NCBI GenBank assembly: GCA_963702765.1
Contig: CAVPEB010000015.1
Span: 1 to 64,000, forward strand
Reading direction: 5' to 3'
Source of the DNA: DATMNR01 sp963702765
Lineage (GTDB): Bacteria; Chloroflexota; Ktedonobacteria; Ktedonobacterales; Ktedonobacteraceae
Length of the DNA: 64,000 nt
The notes under the pieces are model-generated. The model worked only from the letters and a program-made list of their open reading frames with translations, had not been told where the DNA came from and ran no database searches. Shown here piece by piece: positions 27,261-35,750 of the stretch. Position 1 is the first letter of the stretch, and every line of letters starts with the position of its first letter. Made by a program: the position numbers and the translations under genes.

Positions 27261-28109
27261 CTATCGACTAATGAACGTCACTCCTGGACCAGGAGTAAAC
27301 TGGACATAGGTGACCTGCCATGGATATGCGCCCCAATTCATGTTGCTTGCAATTACATGGCCGTTACTAAGAACCTGTTCTACTACACCTACATGCCCCA
27401 AACTATAGGCGCCTTGCACCCACGGTTGCAGGTTTATAATAGACCCGACTGTGGGTGAACTGGACACATGCCAGCCAAATTGATACGCGCGAGCTGTCCA
27501 CTCCCAAGCATCAGATTGCGTTGTCCATGGCACAAAAACGCCATGAAGTTGGAAGTAACGCTGATTGGCCCACCACGTACACTGCCCATAGGGGAAAACA
27601 TTCACGGAACCGACAGGCGAACTTGCAGAAACGACAGTTTTTGTCGCGCTACGAGGAGCTGAAACGGTATTCAGCGATACAGGCGATGTCGATGTACTTG
27701 TGTGAACGACGCTATTTACAGTTCCCGCACCGGGAATGCAAATAACCTGATTGGCATAGATGAGACTCGGGTTCGCGATATGATTGTGGGATGCCAGACT
27801 TCCCCAATTTGTACCAAAGCGGTACGCTATCCCACTGAGTGTATCACCACTCACAACTACATATGTGCGGTCACCGCTAGAGCAGACGGTTTGCGACTGA
27901 GCATGCACGCTCCCCACATTCAGGCCCAGAGTGATACATACAAAAAGCACTCCGAGCATCGCTGCCACACTTAACTTTCCTACAAAACTTCTTACACTAT
28001 ATTTCCGGAAGATCCTTGATCCCCGCCCCTGCATTGACGTTAGTGCATCAGCACTGCGTTCCTGCAGTGACTCAAAGAAGGACTTCCAGACTTGATGGTG
28101 TTTTCGCAA
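27261..28109 (-). CDS. LysM-CHAP peptidoglycan hydrolase, membrane-anchored or secreted
   Basis: A 282-residue cell-wall enzyme. A basic N-terminal region leads to a hydrophobic helix (about residues 45-66, LSVAAMLGVLFVCITLGLNV) ending in SVHAQS, which may be cleaved. LysM (about 82-126) reads YVVVSGDTLSGIAYRFGT...NQVICIPG and binds glycan. After a Ser/Thr linker, CHAP (from about 173) has the catalytic Cys177 in YGQCTWWANQRY, His in LGHVGVVEQV and Asn in ASNMNWGAYPW. CHAP enzymes cut peptide cross-links as amidases or endopeptidases. The 40-residue stretch before the helix is longer than a normal signal. Confidence 0.9.
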   Translation of the reverse strand: MRKHHQVWKSFFESLQERSADALTSMQGRGSRIFRKYSVRSFVGKLSVAAMLGVLFVCITLGLNVGSVHAQSQTVCSSGDRTYVVVSGDTLSGIAYRFGTNWGSLASHNHIANPSLIYANQVICIPGAGTVNSVVHTSTSTSPVSLNTVSAPRSATKTVVSASSPVGSVNVFPYGQCTWWANQRYFQLHGVFVPWTTQSDAWEWTARAYQFGWHVSSSPTVGSIINLQPWVQGAYSLGHVGVVEQVLSNGHVIASNMNWGAYPWQVTYVQFTPGPGVTFISR

Positions 28110-28401
28110 AATTACCTTTCCTCTAGTTTACGACTTGCAGCACTCGCAAGTATTGCTCTGTAGTTACATAAATTGCGGTCGCATAATTACAAACACTACC
28201 TATGTAACAAAGGCAACGTTTACATATCATATCACATACAAAATAAGTCATTATGACACAATTTGGTATATAAAACAGTCGTGAGATTAGTAGAGAGCTA
28301 TGCTCGCAGCAATTATGCAAAGTATTGAGGAGTTATAGTTTCACGTGAAAGTATAGGAATAATGGGCTAGATAAAATACTAGAAAGTGGGTCTATACTGT
28401 A

Positions 28402-29919
28402 TCACAAAGCCCAGGTGTGTCGCAGAAAATCAGCGCATTTTTCGCCAATCATCATGCAACTGATGCATGGATTCACACTGACCATGCTAGGAAATATGGA
28501 GGCGTCAGCAACTCTAAGACCATTGACACCTTTTACTCGAAGTTTTGAATCGACTACTGTTTGAGGATTATGCACATCTCCCATTTTACAGGTGCCTGCG
28601 GGATGATAGACAGTATTTGCTGTTAAACGTGCGTATTCAATAACTTCGTTATCATCTCGAATCTCTATACCGGGAGAGAGCTCCCTTTTTATCCACTTTT
28701 TCAAAGCGGGCTGCATCGCAATTTGTCTTGCTAGCTTCATACCCTTGAGCATAATTGTTTCGTCATATCCTTCGGAATCTGTAAAATAACGAAAATCAAT
28801 CAGGGGAGCATCTTTTGCATCTCTGGAACGTAGTCTTAAGGTCCCTTCGCTCTTCGCACGCGGAACATTTGGCGTGATTGAAAAACCATAGCTTGCTGTA
28901 GGATATCCTAAGGGAGCGGTATTCAAATCAAAAGGAACTAATCCAAAATGGAACATCAGATCAGGTATAGGTGAAGATGGTAATACTCTTGTGAATAGCC
29001 CAACTTCCCAGTACTGTGTTGTTTCATCAGAGACAGGTCGATTTGTTTCCCAGTTCATCACTCCCTCAGGGTGATCAATAAGATGTTTCCCCACACCTGG
29101 CAACTCTACTATTACAAGTATGCCTATATCTTGCAAGTGCTGTCCCGGACCAATACCTGATAGTAATAGCAACTTGGGAGTATCAAACGTTCCACATGAA
29201 AGAATGATTTCTCTATTTGCAATAAGAGTCGTTGTATCTGTTTCAACAGCATAAGCATTTTTGCTGTCGTCTATTAAGACCTTATTAACGCATACATTTG
29301 TAAGAACAGTGAGGTTTCGTGCTGATTTAAGTATAGGATGAATATAGGCTTGAGAACTTGATTGACGAATACCATTTTTCGCGTTCAAATGGAATATTCC
29401 CACACCTTCGAGTAGCTCTCCATACTCATTAAAAGACACGCGAGGGAAACCAATTTCTTGGGCTGCATCCAGAAAAGCCTGGCTTAAAGGATTGATGAGA
29501 GGATGTTTTTCGATATAAACTTTGTCAAATACTCTATCAAAATATTGCTGGGTCTCACTAGCAGCCCAGCCTTCACATCCCAACTTCGCCCATGTATCCA
29601 TATCATAATGAGGAGCACGAAATGCTATACAGGAGTTATGAGAGCTGCAACCACCCAGCATGCGCCCACGGCTATGCCGAATGAGAGAGTTCCCACGAAG
29701 CTGTGCTTCGATTCTATAATCGTAATCAAGATCAGTGCCCAGTAGATTGGGCCAATTTTTGAGAGCTAAAATATCTGATCTTCCTTCGTCCGTAGGTCCT
29801 GCTTCAATAAGACAGACGCTTATATCTGCATTTTCCGAGAGTCGTGCCGCAACAACTGATCCCGATGTTCCTCCTCCAACTACAATGAAATCGTATTTCT
29901 GATTGTGATTCAATTGCAT
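28402..29919 (-). CDS. GMC-family FAD oxidoreductase
   Basis: A 505-residue flavoenzyme of the choline/glucose oxidase group that oxidises an alcohol; the substrate is unknown. The ADP-binding fold reads DFIVVGGGTSGSVVAARLSE, SRGRMLGGCSSHN is the first GMC signature, and LSCGTFDTPKLLLLSGIGPGQHL is the second. The catalytic His is in VYHPAGTCKMGD and the C-terminal Asn in VSVNPCISCMMIGEKCADF. The start at 29919 has GAAGGA seven bases upstream. Two in-frame ATGs at 29946 and 29934 overlap the glycosyltransferase end. It is co-oriented with, and overlaps or abuts, glycosyltransferase 9. Confidence 0.9.
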   Translation of the reverse strand: MQLNHNQKYDFIVVGGGTSGSVVAARLSENADISVCLIEAGPTDEGRSDILALKNWPNLLGTDLDYDYRIEAQLRGNSLIRHSRGRMLGGCSSHNSCIAFRAPHYDMDTWAKLGCEGWAASETQQYFDRVFDKVYIEKHPLINPLSQAFLDAAQEIGFPRVSFNEYGELLEGVGIFHLNAKNGIRQSSSQAYIHPILKSARNLTVLTNVCVNKVLIDDSKNAYAVETDTTTLIANREIILSCGTFDTPKLLLLSGIGPGQHLQDIGILVIVELPGVGKHLIDHPEGVMNWETNRPVSDETTQYWEVGLFTRVLPSSPIPDLMFHFGLVPFDLNTAPLGYPTASYGFSITPNVPRAKSEGTLRLRSRDAKDAPLIDFRYFTDSEGYDETIMLKGMKLARQIAMQPALKKWIKRELSPGIEIRDDNEVIEYARLTANTVYHPAGTCKMGDVHNPQTVVDSKLRVKGVNGLRVADASIFPSMVSVNPCISCMMIGEKCADFLRHTWAL

Positions 29920-29930
29920 GTGAGCATCCT

Positions 29931-30845
29931 TCATAAGTCTAAGCATTCAATCGCATCATCAACAGTTATATCTTCTAGCATAAGCCCTTGTATCACTTTG
30001 ACAAAAGGACCGACAGGATGCCAGATTTTCGGATCGGTTGGTCCAAAAATTGCTACTGTGGGAACGCCAAGCATCGCTGCCAGGTGGGTGATCCCTGAAT
30101 CGTTGCCAAGATAGCACCTGCATTGTTGTAGCTGGTGTGCTACTTCCAAAAGTGGGGCATGTGTGAGCAACTTAAATATTTCTGATGGAGGAGGGTAGGA
30201 AAGTTGTTTCAGTAGATCATCTATGCGCTCGGTATCGGCAGGTCCAGCAAGCACAAGAATAGAGTAGTTTTGCTCCCATAATCGCTTGATGACTTCAGCG
30301 AAGCGGGGAGCTGGCCAGCACTTCTCTGCGGATCCACTTCCCGGATGAATGGCGACAGGCCATTTTGCTGTTGTGTCTTTGAAAGACGAATTGAGAAGGC
30401 CCCAGGATAAGGGCACAATGAATTGCGCTCCTACATTTGGCAAACCGATGGTTCGAGCCAGGTAATCAACGATATGGATGCCTGCGCCAGCAGAGGGTCT
30501 ACCTGGAGCGATAATACAATGTTTGACTCCGGAGGTCTCTAAGTTGTGTTCAATGATACCATCGGGATCGCGCATCCAACAAATAGTAAGGTCGGTTTGA
30601 GCTAGAAGAGTACGCATGGAAGAAGTGCGAATGCCGCTAGAAGAAAATAACTCGCTCCACTGGATATTTTGAAAGTCAAAGGTCTGTTCTGCGACACCAA
30701 ATGCCTCTGCCAGAGGCAACACCTGTGGATTGCTCACAAACGTGATGCGCGTACCGTCATACTGCTCTCTCAGCGCTTTCAAAACTGGGAACGCGAGTAT
30801 TGCATCTCCTATAGCGCCTGGACGGAGAACGAGAATGCTTTTCAT
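29931..30845 (-). CDS. Glycosyltransferase family 9 (heptosyltransferase-like)
   Basis: A 304-residue cytoplasmic glycosyltransferase of the ADP-heptose:LPS type, probably adding sugars to a surface glycan or lipid. It begins MKSILVLRPGAIGDAILAFPVL, and the nucleotide-sugar half shows HPGSGSAEKCWPAPRFAEV and YLGNDSGITHLAAMLGVPTVAIFGPTDP. Chloroflexota do not have classical LPS, so the acceptor is open. The start overlaps the stop of the upstream small membrane gene (30842-30845), indicating an operon with it. Confidence 0.92.
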   Translation of the reverse strand: MKSILVLRPGAIGDAILAFPVLKALREQYDGTRITFVSNPQVLPLAEAFGVAEQTFDFQNIQWSELFSSSGIRTSSMRTLLAQTDLTICWMRDPDGIIEHNLETSGVKHCIIAPGRPSAGAGIHIVDYLARTIGLPNVGAQFIVPLSWGLLNSSFKDTTAKWPVAIHPGSGSAEKCWPAPRFAEVIKRLWEQNYSILVLAGPADTERIDDLLKQLSYPPPSEIFKLLTHAPLLEVAHQLQQCRCYLGNDSGITHLAAMLGVPTVAIFGPTDPKIWHPVGPFVKVIQGLMLEDITVDDAIECLDL

Positions 30846-31207
30846 TTCCGACCCAGGGATAACACTTCAATCACAATGATAATACCCAGACTCACGATTG
30901 CAACAAACAGACTCCAACTATGCAACGCGCGTAACAGAAGGTTGAATACGACCCAGATCGATACTAATACTCCTTCACGAAGAGCATGACGCATGGTCCC
31001 TCTATGCAATCGTGAAGACATGAAACGCCGACCAATAAAGTACGCGAGCGGTGAAAGGGTAATGGTGAGAGCAACGCCAAGGAGCACAAAGAAGGTAATA
31101 TAGGCCTGCACAGACTGAGGTGGCACGAAATGCGTGAAAATGAGCAACGCAGCCCATGCCAGAGGTGCCAGAAGCATTAACATGTTAAGTGAAGTGCGAT
31201 TTGTCAT
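30842..31207 (-). CDS. Small four-helix membrane protein, unknown function
   Basis: A 121-residue hydrophobic protein with about four helices (LMLLAPLAWAALLIFTHF, ITFFVLLGVALTITLSPLAYFI, VLVSIWVVFNLLLRALHS, SLFVAIVSLGIIIVIEVL). No family recognised. It overlaps HerA at its start (31204-31207) and GT9 at its end by four bases, so the three genes are likely co-translated. Confidence 0.65.
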   Translation of the reverse strand: MTNRTSLNMLMLLAPLAWAALLIFTHFVPPQSVQAYITFFVLLGVALTITLSPLAYFIGRRFMSSRLHRGTMRHALREGVLVSIWVVFNLLLRALHSWSLFVAIVSLGIIIVIEVLSLGRK

Positions 31208-33015
31208 CTCAGTAAATTAAAACCCTTATTTCCATTTAACGGAGCCTCGTTACGACGGCGGCTCTCCTGGGCTTCAGAACTGAAGAATTGTTGCCACATA
31301 TCTGGCGCATCTTTGCTCTCACCGCCATGTTTTGTGATGCGTTGCCGCACACGACAAATCACCGGTGTATTGACAGCCGCGCCAGCGATAATTACCTGAC
31401 CCTTCGAAAGCGCTGGCAAATTATCCAACAGATCACGTCCAACACCCTCTATCGCCGAGGCAACGCTTTTCTGGTCTATTTCGTTCACGATGCGCATGAT
31501 ACATTGTGTCTGACACTGGCTGAGAACATCAGAGTCTAGCTTGCCAGGTCGCTGGCTAATTAAACCAACACCGATACCAAATTTTCTCCCTTCAGCCAGC
31601 ACCTGTTTAAGAATAGCTGTCGAGACAACTTCGGTCCCACCAGGGGCAAAGTGATGCGCCTCTTCTATAAGAACAAAAACAGGATAGGGCAGATACGATT
31701 CGCCTGAATGTACCTTGCCACGTTCCGTATCCATACGCGCTTTATTCAAACGGCGTAGGAGTGTAGCGACAACCACTTGCTGATCACGTTCATCAACCTC
31801 GTTTAGCTGTAAAATAGTACATTGTCCGGGTTTGAATATCTCTGGCAGATCGAGATGCTCCATATCGTCAAAAGTAAAGCTATCCACAAAACGCTGATCT
31901 ATACGCCAGGTAAGTGCATGAACTGTGCTAGAATCATCAGCTCCTTCACTATCATCATCACCTTTCTGCTTTGAGACATTTTTTATAGCCGATTTTAAAT
32001 CAGCTACAGTCCAGGGTGTGCCTCTTTTGATTTCATTGACCTTACGCAAACCGCGGCTCAAGAGGTATTGTTGTTTCTCAGTCATCTCTGGTAAAAGATG
32101 ACGCATATCACCCATTGTTAATGTCGAAATGCGCACCTTCACCTGTTCAGGTTTATAAACACGCACCCGTGCCTGATAGCCGTTTCGCTTATCATCACTT
32201 TGCTCACTGAACTGAGAGAAATTAGCAATTTGATCGAGCGTGCCGTATTCGCCATGCGGGTCAATTATCAGCACACATGCTTTATTGTAAGCTTGCATCA
32301 GTTCTTCAATCAGCACGCTGGCAAGATAACTTTTACCTGCGCCCGTACTGGCGATGATAGCGAGATGGGTACTCACAACATCCTTCACCGAGAGAACCAC
32401 CGGCACAGCATCAGGTGCACGAGTAAGTAGTGATCCAATAGTTGCGGAACCTGCTTCCCCTGTACGCTTGCGACTGAGAATATGTCCAAGCATCTCATCG
32501 TCCGCTAGAAATATCTTCTTACCCGATTGTGGAGGAATCCAGGGATTAATGAAGGAAGTGGTTGGATCGTCATAGTAACCCATAATGGCGACATGTAGTT
32601 CAAATAATTCGTTTGCATGTGAGTCGTATCCTACCATCGCGGCTACTTGCTCCGGGGCTATCTCTGGTTCAGCCAAAAACGTATCGGGATACAGTTGCAA
32701 CGGAAGTCGCTTGATGATGCGCCCAAGCACGCGTCGAGAAGAGGGCCGGGTGTCCATAACATAAGCGGAGTCGGTAACGCCTGTGGGCAGGATGTCGGCA
32801 TCATTTACAGATTCGGTAACGCCTGGAGGCCGGGTGCCCGCAAGGGGCACCCCTACATTTCCAGGGTCGGACAGCTCATAGTAGACGTATTCGCCGTTTT
32901 TAAGTACCTGTTCGTCGTCGCGCGAGACAAAGGTATATTCGTGGGCGTTTTCGCCTGGTCCTTTGGTGATACCTACAGGTTTGAAGCGCGGGCGGGCAAG
33001 AGTTGGGTCAAGCAT
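31204..33015 (-). CDS. HerA-like DNA-translocating ATPase with repeat-derived insert
   Basis: A 603-residue RecA-fold ATPase of the HerA/FtsK group, which pumps double-stranded DNA, often with a nuclease during repair or defence. The N-terminal part (about residues 10-125) looks like the HAS barrel. Walker A is STGAGKS at 223-229, Walker B LIIDPHGEYG, a second acidic motif FVLIEEAHHFAPGG, and sensor-like LISQRPGKLDSDVLSQ. Residues 52-92 (GVPLAGTRPPGVTES...TGVTDSAY) are encoded by a palindromic repeat (32831-32856) and a 42-base direct repeat, so the insertion appears absorbed in frame. Next upstream is a 231-residue HAS-barrel-like protein; no NurA nuclease is adjacent. Confidence 0.88.
   Translation of the reverse strand: MLDPTLARPRFKPVGITKGPGENAHEYTFVSRDDEQVLKNGEYVYYELSDPGNVGVPLAGTRPPGVTESVNDADILPTGVTDSAYVMDTRPSSRRVLGRIIKRLPLQLYPDTFLAEPEIAPEQVAAMVGYDSHANELFELHVAIMGYYDDPTTSFINPWIPPQSGKKIFLADDEMLGHILSRKRTGEAGSATIGSLLTRAPDAVPVVLSVKDVVSTHLAIIASTGAGKSYLASVLIEELMQAYNKACVLIIDPHGEYGTLDQIANFSQFSEQSDDKRNGYQARVRVYKPEQVKVRISTLTMGDMRHLLPEMTEKQQYLLSRGLRKVNEIKRGTPWTVADLKSAIKNVSKQKGDDDSEGADDSSTVHALTWRIDQRFVDSFTFDDMEHLDLPEIFKPGQCTILQLNEVDERDQQVVVATLLRRLNKARMDTERGKVHSGESYLPYPVFVLIEEAHHFAPGGTEVVSTAILKQVLAEGRKFGIGVGLISQRPGKLDSDVLSQCQTQCIMRIVNEIDQKSVASAIEGVGRDLLDNLPALSKGQVIIAGAAVNTPVICRVRQRITKHGGESKDAPDMWQQFFSSEAQESRRRNEAPLNGNKGFNLLR
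32771..32856. repeat. Repeat element inside the HerA coding sequence
   Basis: TCGGTAACGCCTG occurs at 32771-32783 and 32813-32825 (period 42). The GGGTGCCCGCAAGGGGCACCC palindrome at 32831-32856 resembles the intergenic TAGGGG/CCTTGCGG elements at 4690 and 9255. The period is a multiple of three and there are no stops, so the frame is kept. Confidence 0.65.
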
Positions 33016-33030
33016 AGATGAGAGCCTCCA

Positions 33031-33726
33031 TTAACCGGTAGTTTCCACCTTGAGTTTCCAGGCGAAGTTACGTTTCACAATTGAAAGTACTGAGAGATTT
33101 TCGGGAAATAAACACTCCAACTGGTCGATGATACGTAGTGTGACCATTGGTAGCAGGCTATTCCGTTGGCCGATAATATGCGGAATATAACCCATATGTA
33201 AGTACGTACCCTTTTCGGGGTTTTCGGGATCCATGAAGAAGTGAAACGCTCGTACTTCTTCATCGGTCATGGTTTCTATTTCGCTTCCGAGTTCCAGCGA
33301 TAAGAGCGGTACGCCATGCATGACAGAGAGTATTTCGGGCTGGTTACCTGGCACCGGACGCTGCTCCATCATGCCAAGAACCATTACATAAATCAGCACA
33401 GCTTTCTCAGAGATGTAATCTGGAGAAAAGAGTTCCACTTGCGTTTCATTCGATAGGCGCGGCCCCAACGAACCGAAGGCGGGATTAAGCAGGATCGTAT
33501 CATAGATCACACCGATAGCATAGGTTCGAGGTTCGGTGCTCTTCCCAAGGGCCATCATCATCTGCGCATCATGGTCATCGGGCTGCTCGGAACGCACCGC
33601 AATGCGCACAAACCGGCCAAAGGCATAATCCGCCGGCGCTGGCTCAATTTCAACCTCGCGAGGCCCATAAATCTGACAGACGTAGTTGATATGCGAGTCC
33701 GATTTGACAATTTTGCCAATATACAT
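33031..33726 (-). CDS. HAS-barrel-like protein, partner of HerA
   Basis: A 231-residue protein, 15 bases upstream of HerA on the same strand, not recognised with certainty. The N-terminal part (MYIGKIVKSDSHINYVCQIY...PADYAFGRFVRIA) has the small-barrel pattern seen at the start of HerA proteins, suggesting a HAS barrel on its own polypeptide. The rest (SPDYISEKAVLIYVMVLGMME, VRAFHFFMDP) is mixed alpha/beta with no nuclease motif seen. It is probably a regulator or subunit of the HerA machine. A nuclease role cannot be shown. Confidence 0.65.
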   Translation of the reverse strand: MYIGKIVKSDSHINYVCQIYGPREVEIEPAPADYAFGRFVRIAVRSEQPDDHDAQMMMALGKSTEPRTYAIGVIYDTILLNPAFGSLGPRLSNETQVELFSPDYISEKAVLIYVMVLGMMEQRPVPGNQPEILSVMHGVPLLSLELGSEIETMTDEEVRAFHFFMDPENPEKGTYLHMGYIPHIIGQRNSLLPMVTLRIIDQLECLFPENLSVLSIVKRNFAWKLKVETTG

Positions 33727-34198
33727 CTTTTCCGTGCCTCTCCCGATATTCCAAATAAAGTATGCGCTCTCTCACATCTCAAATACTGTACGCCATATTA
33801 TAAGCGGAAACTGGGATACTATTCACTGCGCTATTCTAATGCCTATAGCATTTAGCGGTCATCATCCACTATAAAGTTAAACGCTTTAGAAGCCGTGGCT
33901 GGAACAGCTCTTATTTTTCGGCATTATAACATAGAACGTCTGTCTGGTCGATGCTGTTGATTGTAACGTTTGCATCACTTGTAGCATGCTTCTATGCACA
34001 TAAATCAATTTAATGTTGCTTTAGACTTAAAGCGAAGGATCTCTCCTGCTGGGCGACGAGATCCTTCGCTATGCTCAGGATGACAATTGGTTCAATGGTT
34101 CTGGTCGCCTTTTTGTAGTTCGAATGTAACATTTGCATCATTTGCATCACTTGTAACAGGTATTTTCAATATTTATGAGAGTTGTCGCAACAGATAAT
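33727..34198. other. Gene-free spacer with repeats
   Basis: No coding sequence found. It contains a TGTAAC.TTTGCATCA motif at 33962 and again at 34124, flanking a REP-like hairpin (34031-34085). The first 230 bases next to the HAS-barrel gene hold nothing recognisable. Confidence 0.6.
34030..34086. repeat. REP-like palindrome between two TTTGCATCA motifs
   Basis: AGCGAAGGATCTC and GAGATCCTTCGCT pair across CTCCTGCTGGGCGAC, then ATGCTCAGGATGACAA. It is one of at least six copies in the window. Confidence 0.65.
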
Positions 34199-34888
34199 CT
34201 AATCACCACCACTGTCACTACTGTTATCCTGCACATGAATGATCATATTCATGCTGGGCATGGTTTTGCTGGTGATTGGGAAATCCCCCGAGTCCGGAAA
34301 GACTACAGTCACTGTCTGGCCTGGTTCGACACGCAGTCCAGACCCCAGGAGTGCGCTGGGATCCAGGCCAACACCTGCGCAATGTCCGTTCGTCCCAACA
34401 CAAAGGATCTGCCCCAAGCCATTAGATGGGTTTACAAAATGGACATGCGCACCAGTAGAAGCATCTACACTGGTCTGAGCGAAAGCAGTGCGCGTCATGT
34501 CCACTTCGGGAAATGCAAGCCTGGTGCTATAGATGAGTACAACGACCACCCCAATGAACAGCCCCAGAGTGATCGATGATGCTTTCACACTCGTCATGAA
34601 CCCTTTCCCCTGTATTCTGCTACGAATGAAGAGAAGGACAAACACAACGAGTGCAACAGGGACCGCACAAGCGATCAAAATTGGAATGATGAAAGGTGGC
34701 ACTTGTGGCAGTGTATGATCGGAGAAGTAGAAATAGCCTGCTAACAGAATTACAATGACCAAGATTACTGGTATGCAGCCGATCATACAGCCTGAACTCC
34801 GCCTGCGCCTTCGATACATAGGGTTTGTATTGAGATAGTTCAGATATGGTTGGTTATATTGATTAAATCGGTTATTCGGATTCATCAT
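34199..34888 (-). CDS. Three-helix membrane protein with cupredoxin-like outer domain
   Basis: A 229-residue protein. An Asn/Tyr/Gln-rich N-terminus with an RRRRR charge block precedes three helices: GCIPVILVIVILLAGYFYF, IIPILIACAVPVALVVFVLLFI and SITLGLFIGVVVVLIYS. The C-terminal 110 residues lie outside and have a beta pattern resembling cupredoxins: HVHFVNPSNG, GQILCVGTNGHC, PGQTVTVVFPDSGDFPITS and NMIIHVQD. A standard copper set is not obvious, though His, Cys and Met residues are present. It may bind a metal or act in electron transfer; function unproven. It is probably transcribed alone. Confidence 0.65.
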   Translation of the reverse strand: MMNPNNRFNQYNQPYLNYLNTNPMYRRRRRSSGCMIGCIPVILVIVILLAGYFYFSDHTLPQVPPFIIPILIACAVPVALVVFVLLFIRSRIQGKGFMTSVKASSITLGLFIGVVVVLIYSTRLAFPEVDMTRTAFAQTSVDASTGAHVHFVNPSNGLGQILCVGTNGHCAGVGLDPSALLGSGLRVEPGQTVTVVFPDSGDFPITSKTMPSMNMIIHVQDNSSDSGGD

Positions 34889-35088
34889 CGATTTTTCGTC
34901 ACTCTTTTTCGCCTCAATTCTGATTGATACGAGACGTATTCTATATATTTGATTGGTTTTTACTTTTTGTCATTCCCTCACCATCCTCCTCCATTACGAG
35001 CATACCTTACGGTAGGGGTTTTCTTCAATGAAGCGGTTCACAGATGATAAGTGAAAAAGATCAAAAAGTCTGAAAGAAGACAAGAAAA

Positions 35089-35112
35089 ATGGGCGTCCTT
35101 TGGGACACCCAT
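35089..35112 (-). terminator. Terminator of the 77-residue gene
   Basis: On the minus strand, ATGGGTGTCC pairs with GGACGCCCAT (one G-U step) and is followed by TTTTTCTT. It lies 24 bases after the stop of the small gene at 35136. Confidence 0.75.
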
Positions 35113-35135
35113 ATTCTTGACACTTTGAAATGTGC

Positions 35136-35369
35136 CTAGCTTTCCTGGAGGGCAACGAGCGAGGAAGTAATGAGTTCTACCTCACTGTAATCAAACCAAA
35201 TAGGTTCTTTCCTCTGACCACTATCTAGCGCAATCAGGTAGAAGCAAAAAGGCTCCTCAAGATCAGCAGCGATCGTATGCACGTCGCGTACAGTTCCCCA
35301 TTGTTCCCGGAATGGGCTGTAACTGGTCACTCGCACACGACTGCCTACCGGCAAGACGCGAAAGGACAT
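35136..35369 (-). CDS. 77-residue conserved-looking protein, unknown function
   Basis: A small soluble protein. AGAAGGAG precedes ATG 35369 and a good terminator follows, so it is probably real. The opening VLPVGSRVRVTSYSPFREQWGTVRDVHTI resembles an SH3-like/KOW small barrel with a hydrophobic core (ALDSGQRKEPIWFDYSEVELI). The function is unknown; it may bind a protein or nucleic acid. The spacer 35370-35680 upstream shows no gene. Confidence 0.65.
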   Translation of the reverse strand: MSFRVLPVGSRVRVTSYSPFREQWGTVRDVHTIAADLEEPFCFYLIALDSGQRKEPIWFDYSEVELITSSLVALQES

Positions 35370-35680
35370 GATGCCGAACTCCTTCTAGTAGAGATATAGT
35401 TTGAGCCACAGGTAAAATAGAAGTGAAGATTTACGAAGCAGACAATATACAAGTGAAGTATGTCACACCATCCATAATGATACCTGAAAAATATCACAAA
35501 CGCCAAAAGACATCGCTGACGTAAACTGAGGAAAATAGCATCTTCAAGGCATATAGAACGGATGTAGCGACAACATTGTGATAAAACTGTGAGACATATT
35601 CACTCCATCTACAATCTCTTTTGGAGGGAAGTTTGGATGAGATGTATGAACAAGGCAGGAATCAAGAGGAAAAGAATAGA

Positions 35681-35732
35681 CAATACCCCTGTGTCATTCT
35701 TCGCTGGCGCTCAGAATGACACAGGGGTATTG
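35681..35732. terminator. 20-bp perfect hairpin at the 3' end of the ABC permease
   Basis: CAATACCCCTGTGTCATTCT at 35681-35700 is the perfect complement of 35713-35732. The loop and inner arms (TGTCATTCT...AGAATGACA) are the REP-like core, so the terminator appears to be a duplicated repeat unit. It lies just past the permease stop at 35751. Confidence 0.65.
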
Positions 35733-35750
35733 TTCAGAATGACACGAACT

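Noticed and set aside
28110..28401. Possible c-di-AMP (ydaO) riboswitch before the LysM-CHAP gene
   Set aside because: Such wall hydrolases often have one, but the conserved paired elements and GGGGGAACC-like core were not found on the minus strand.
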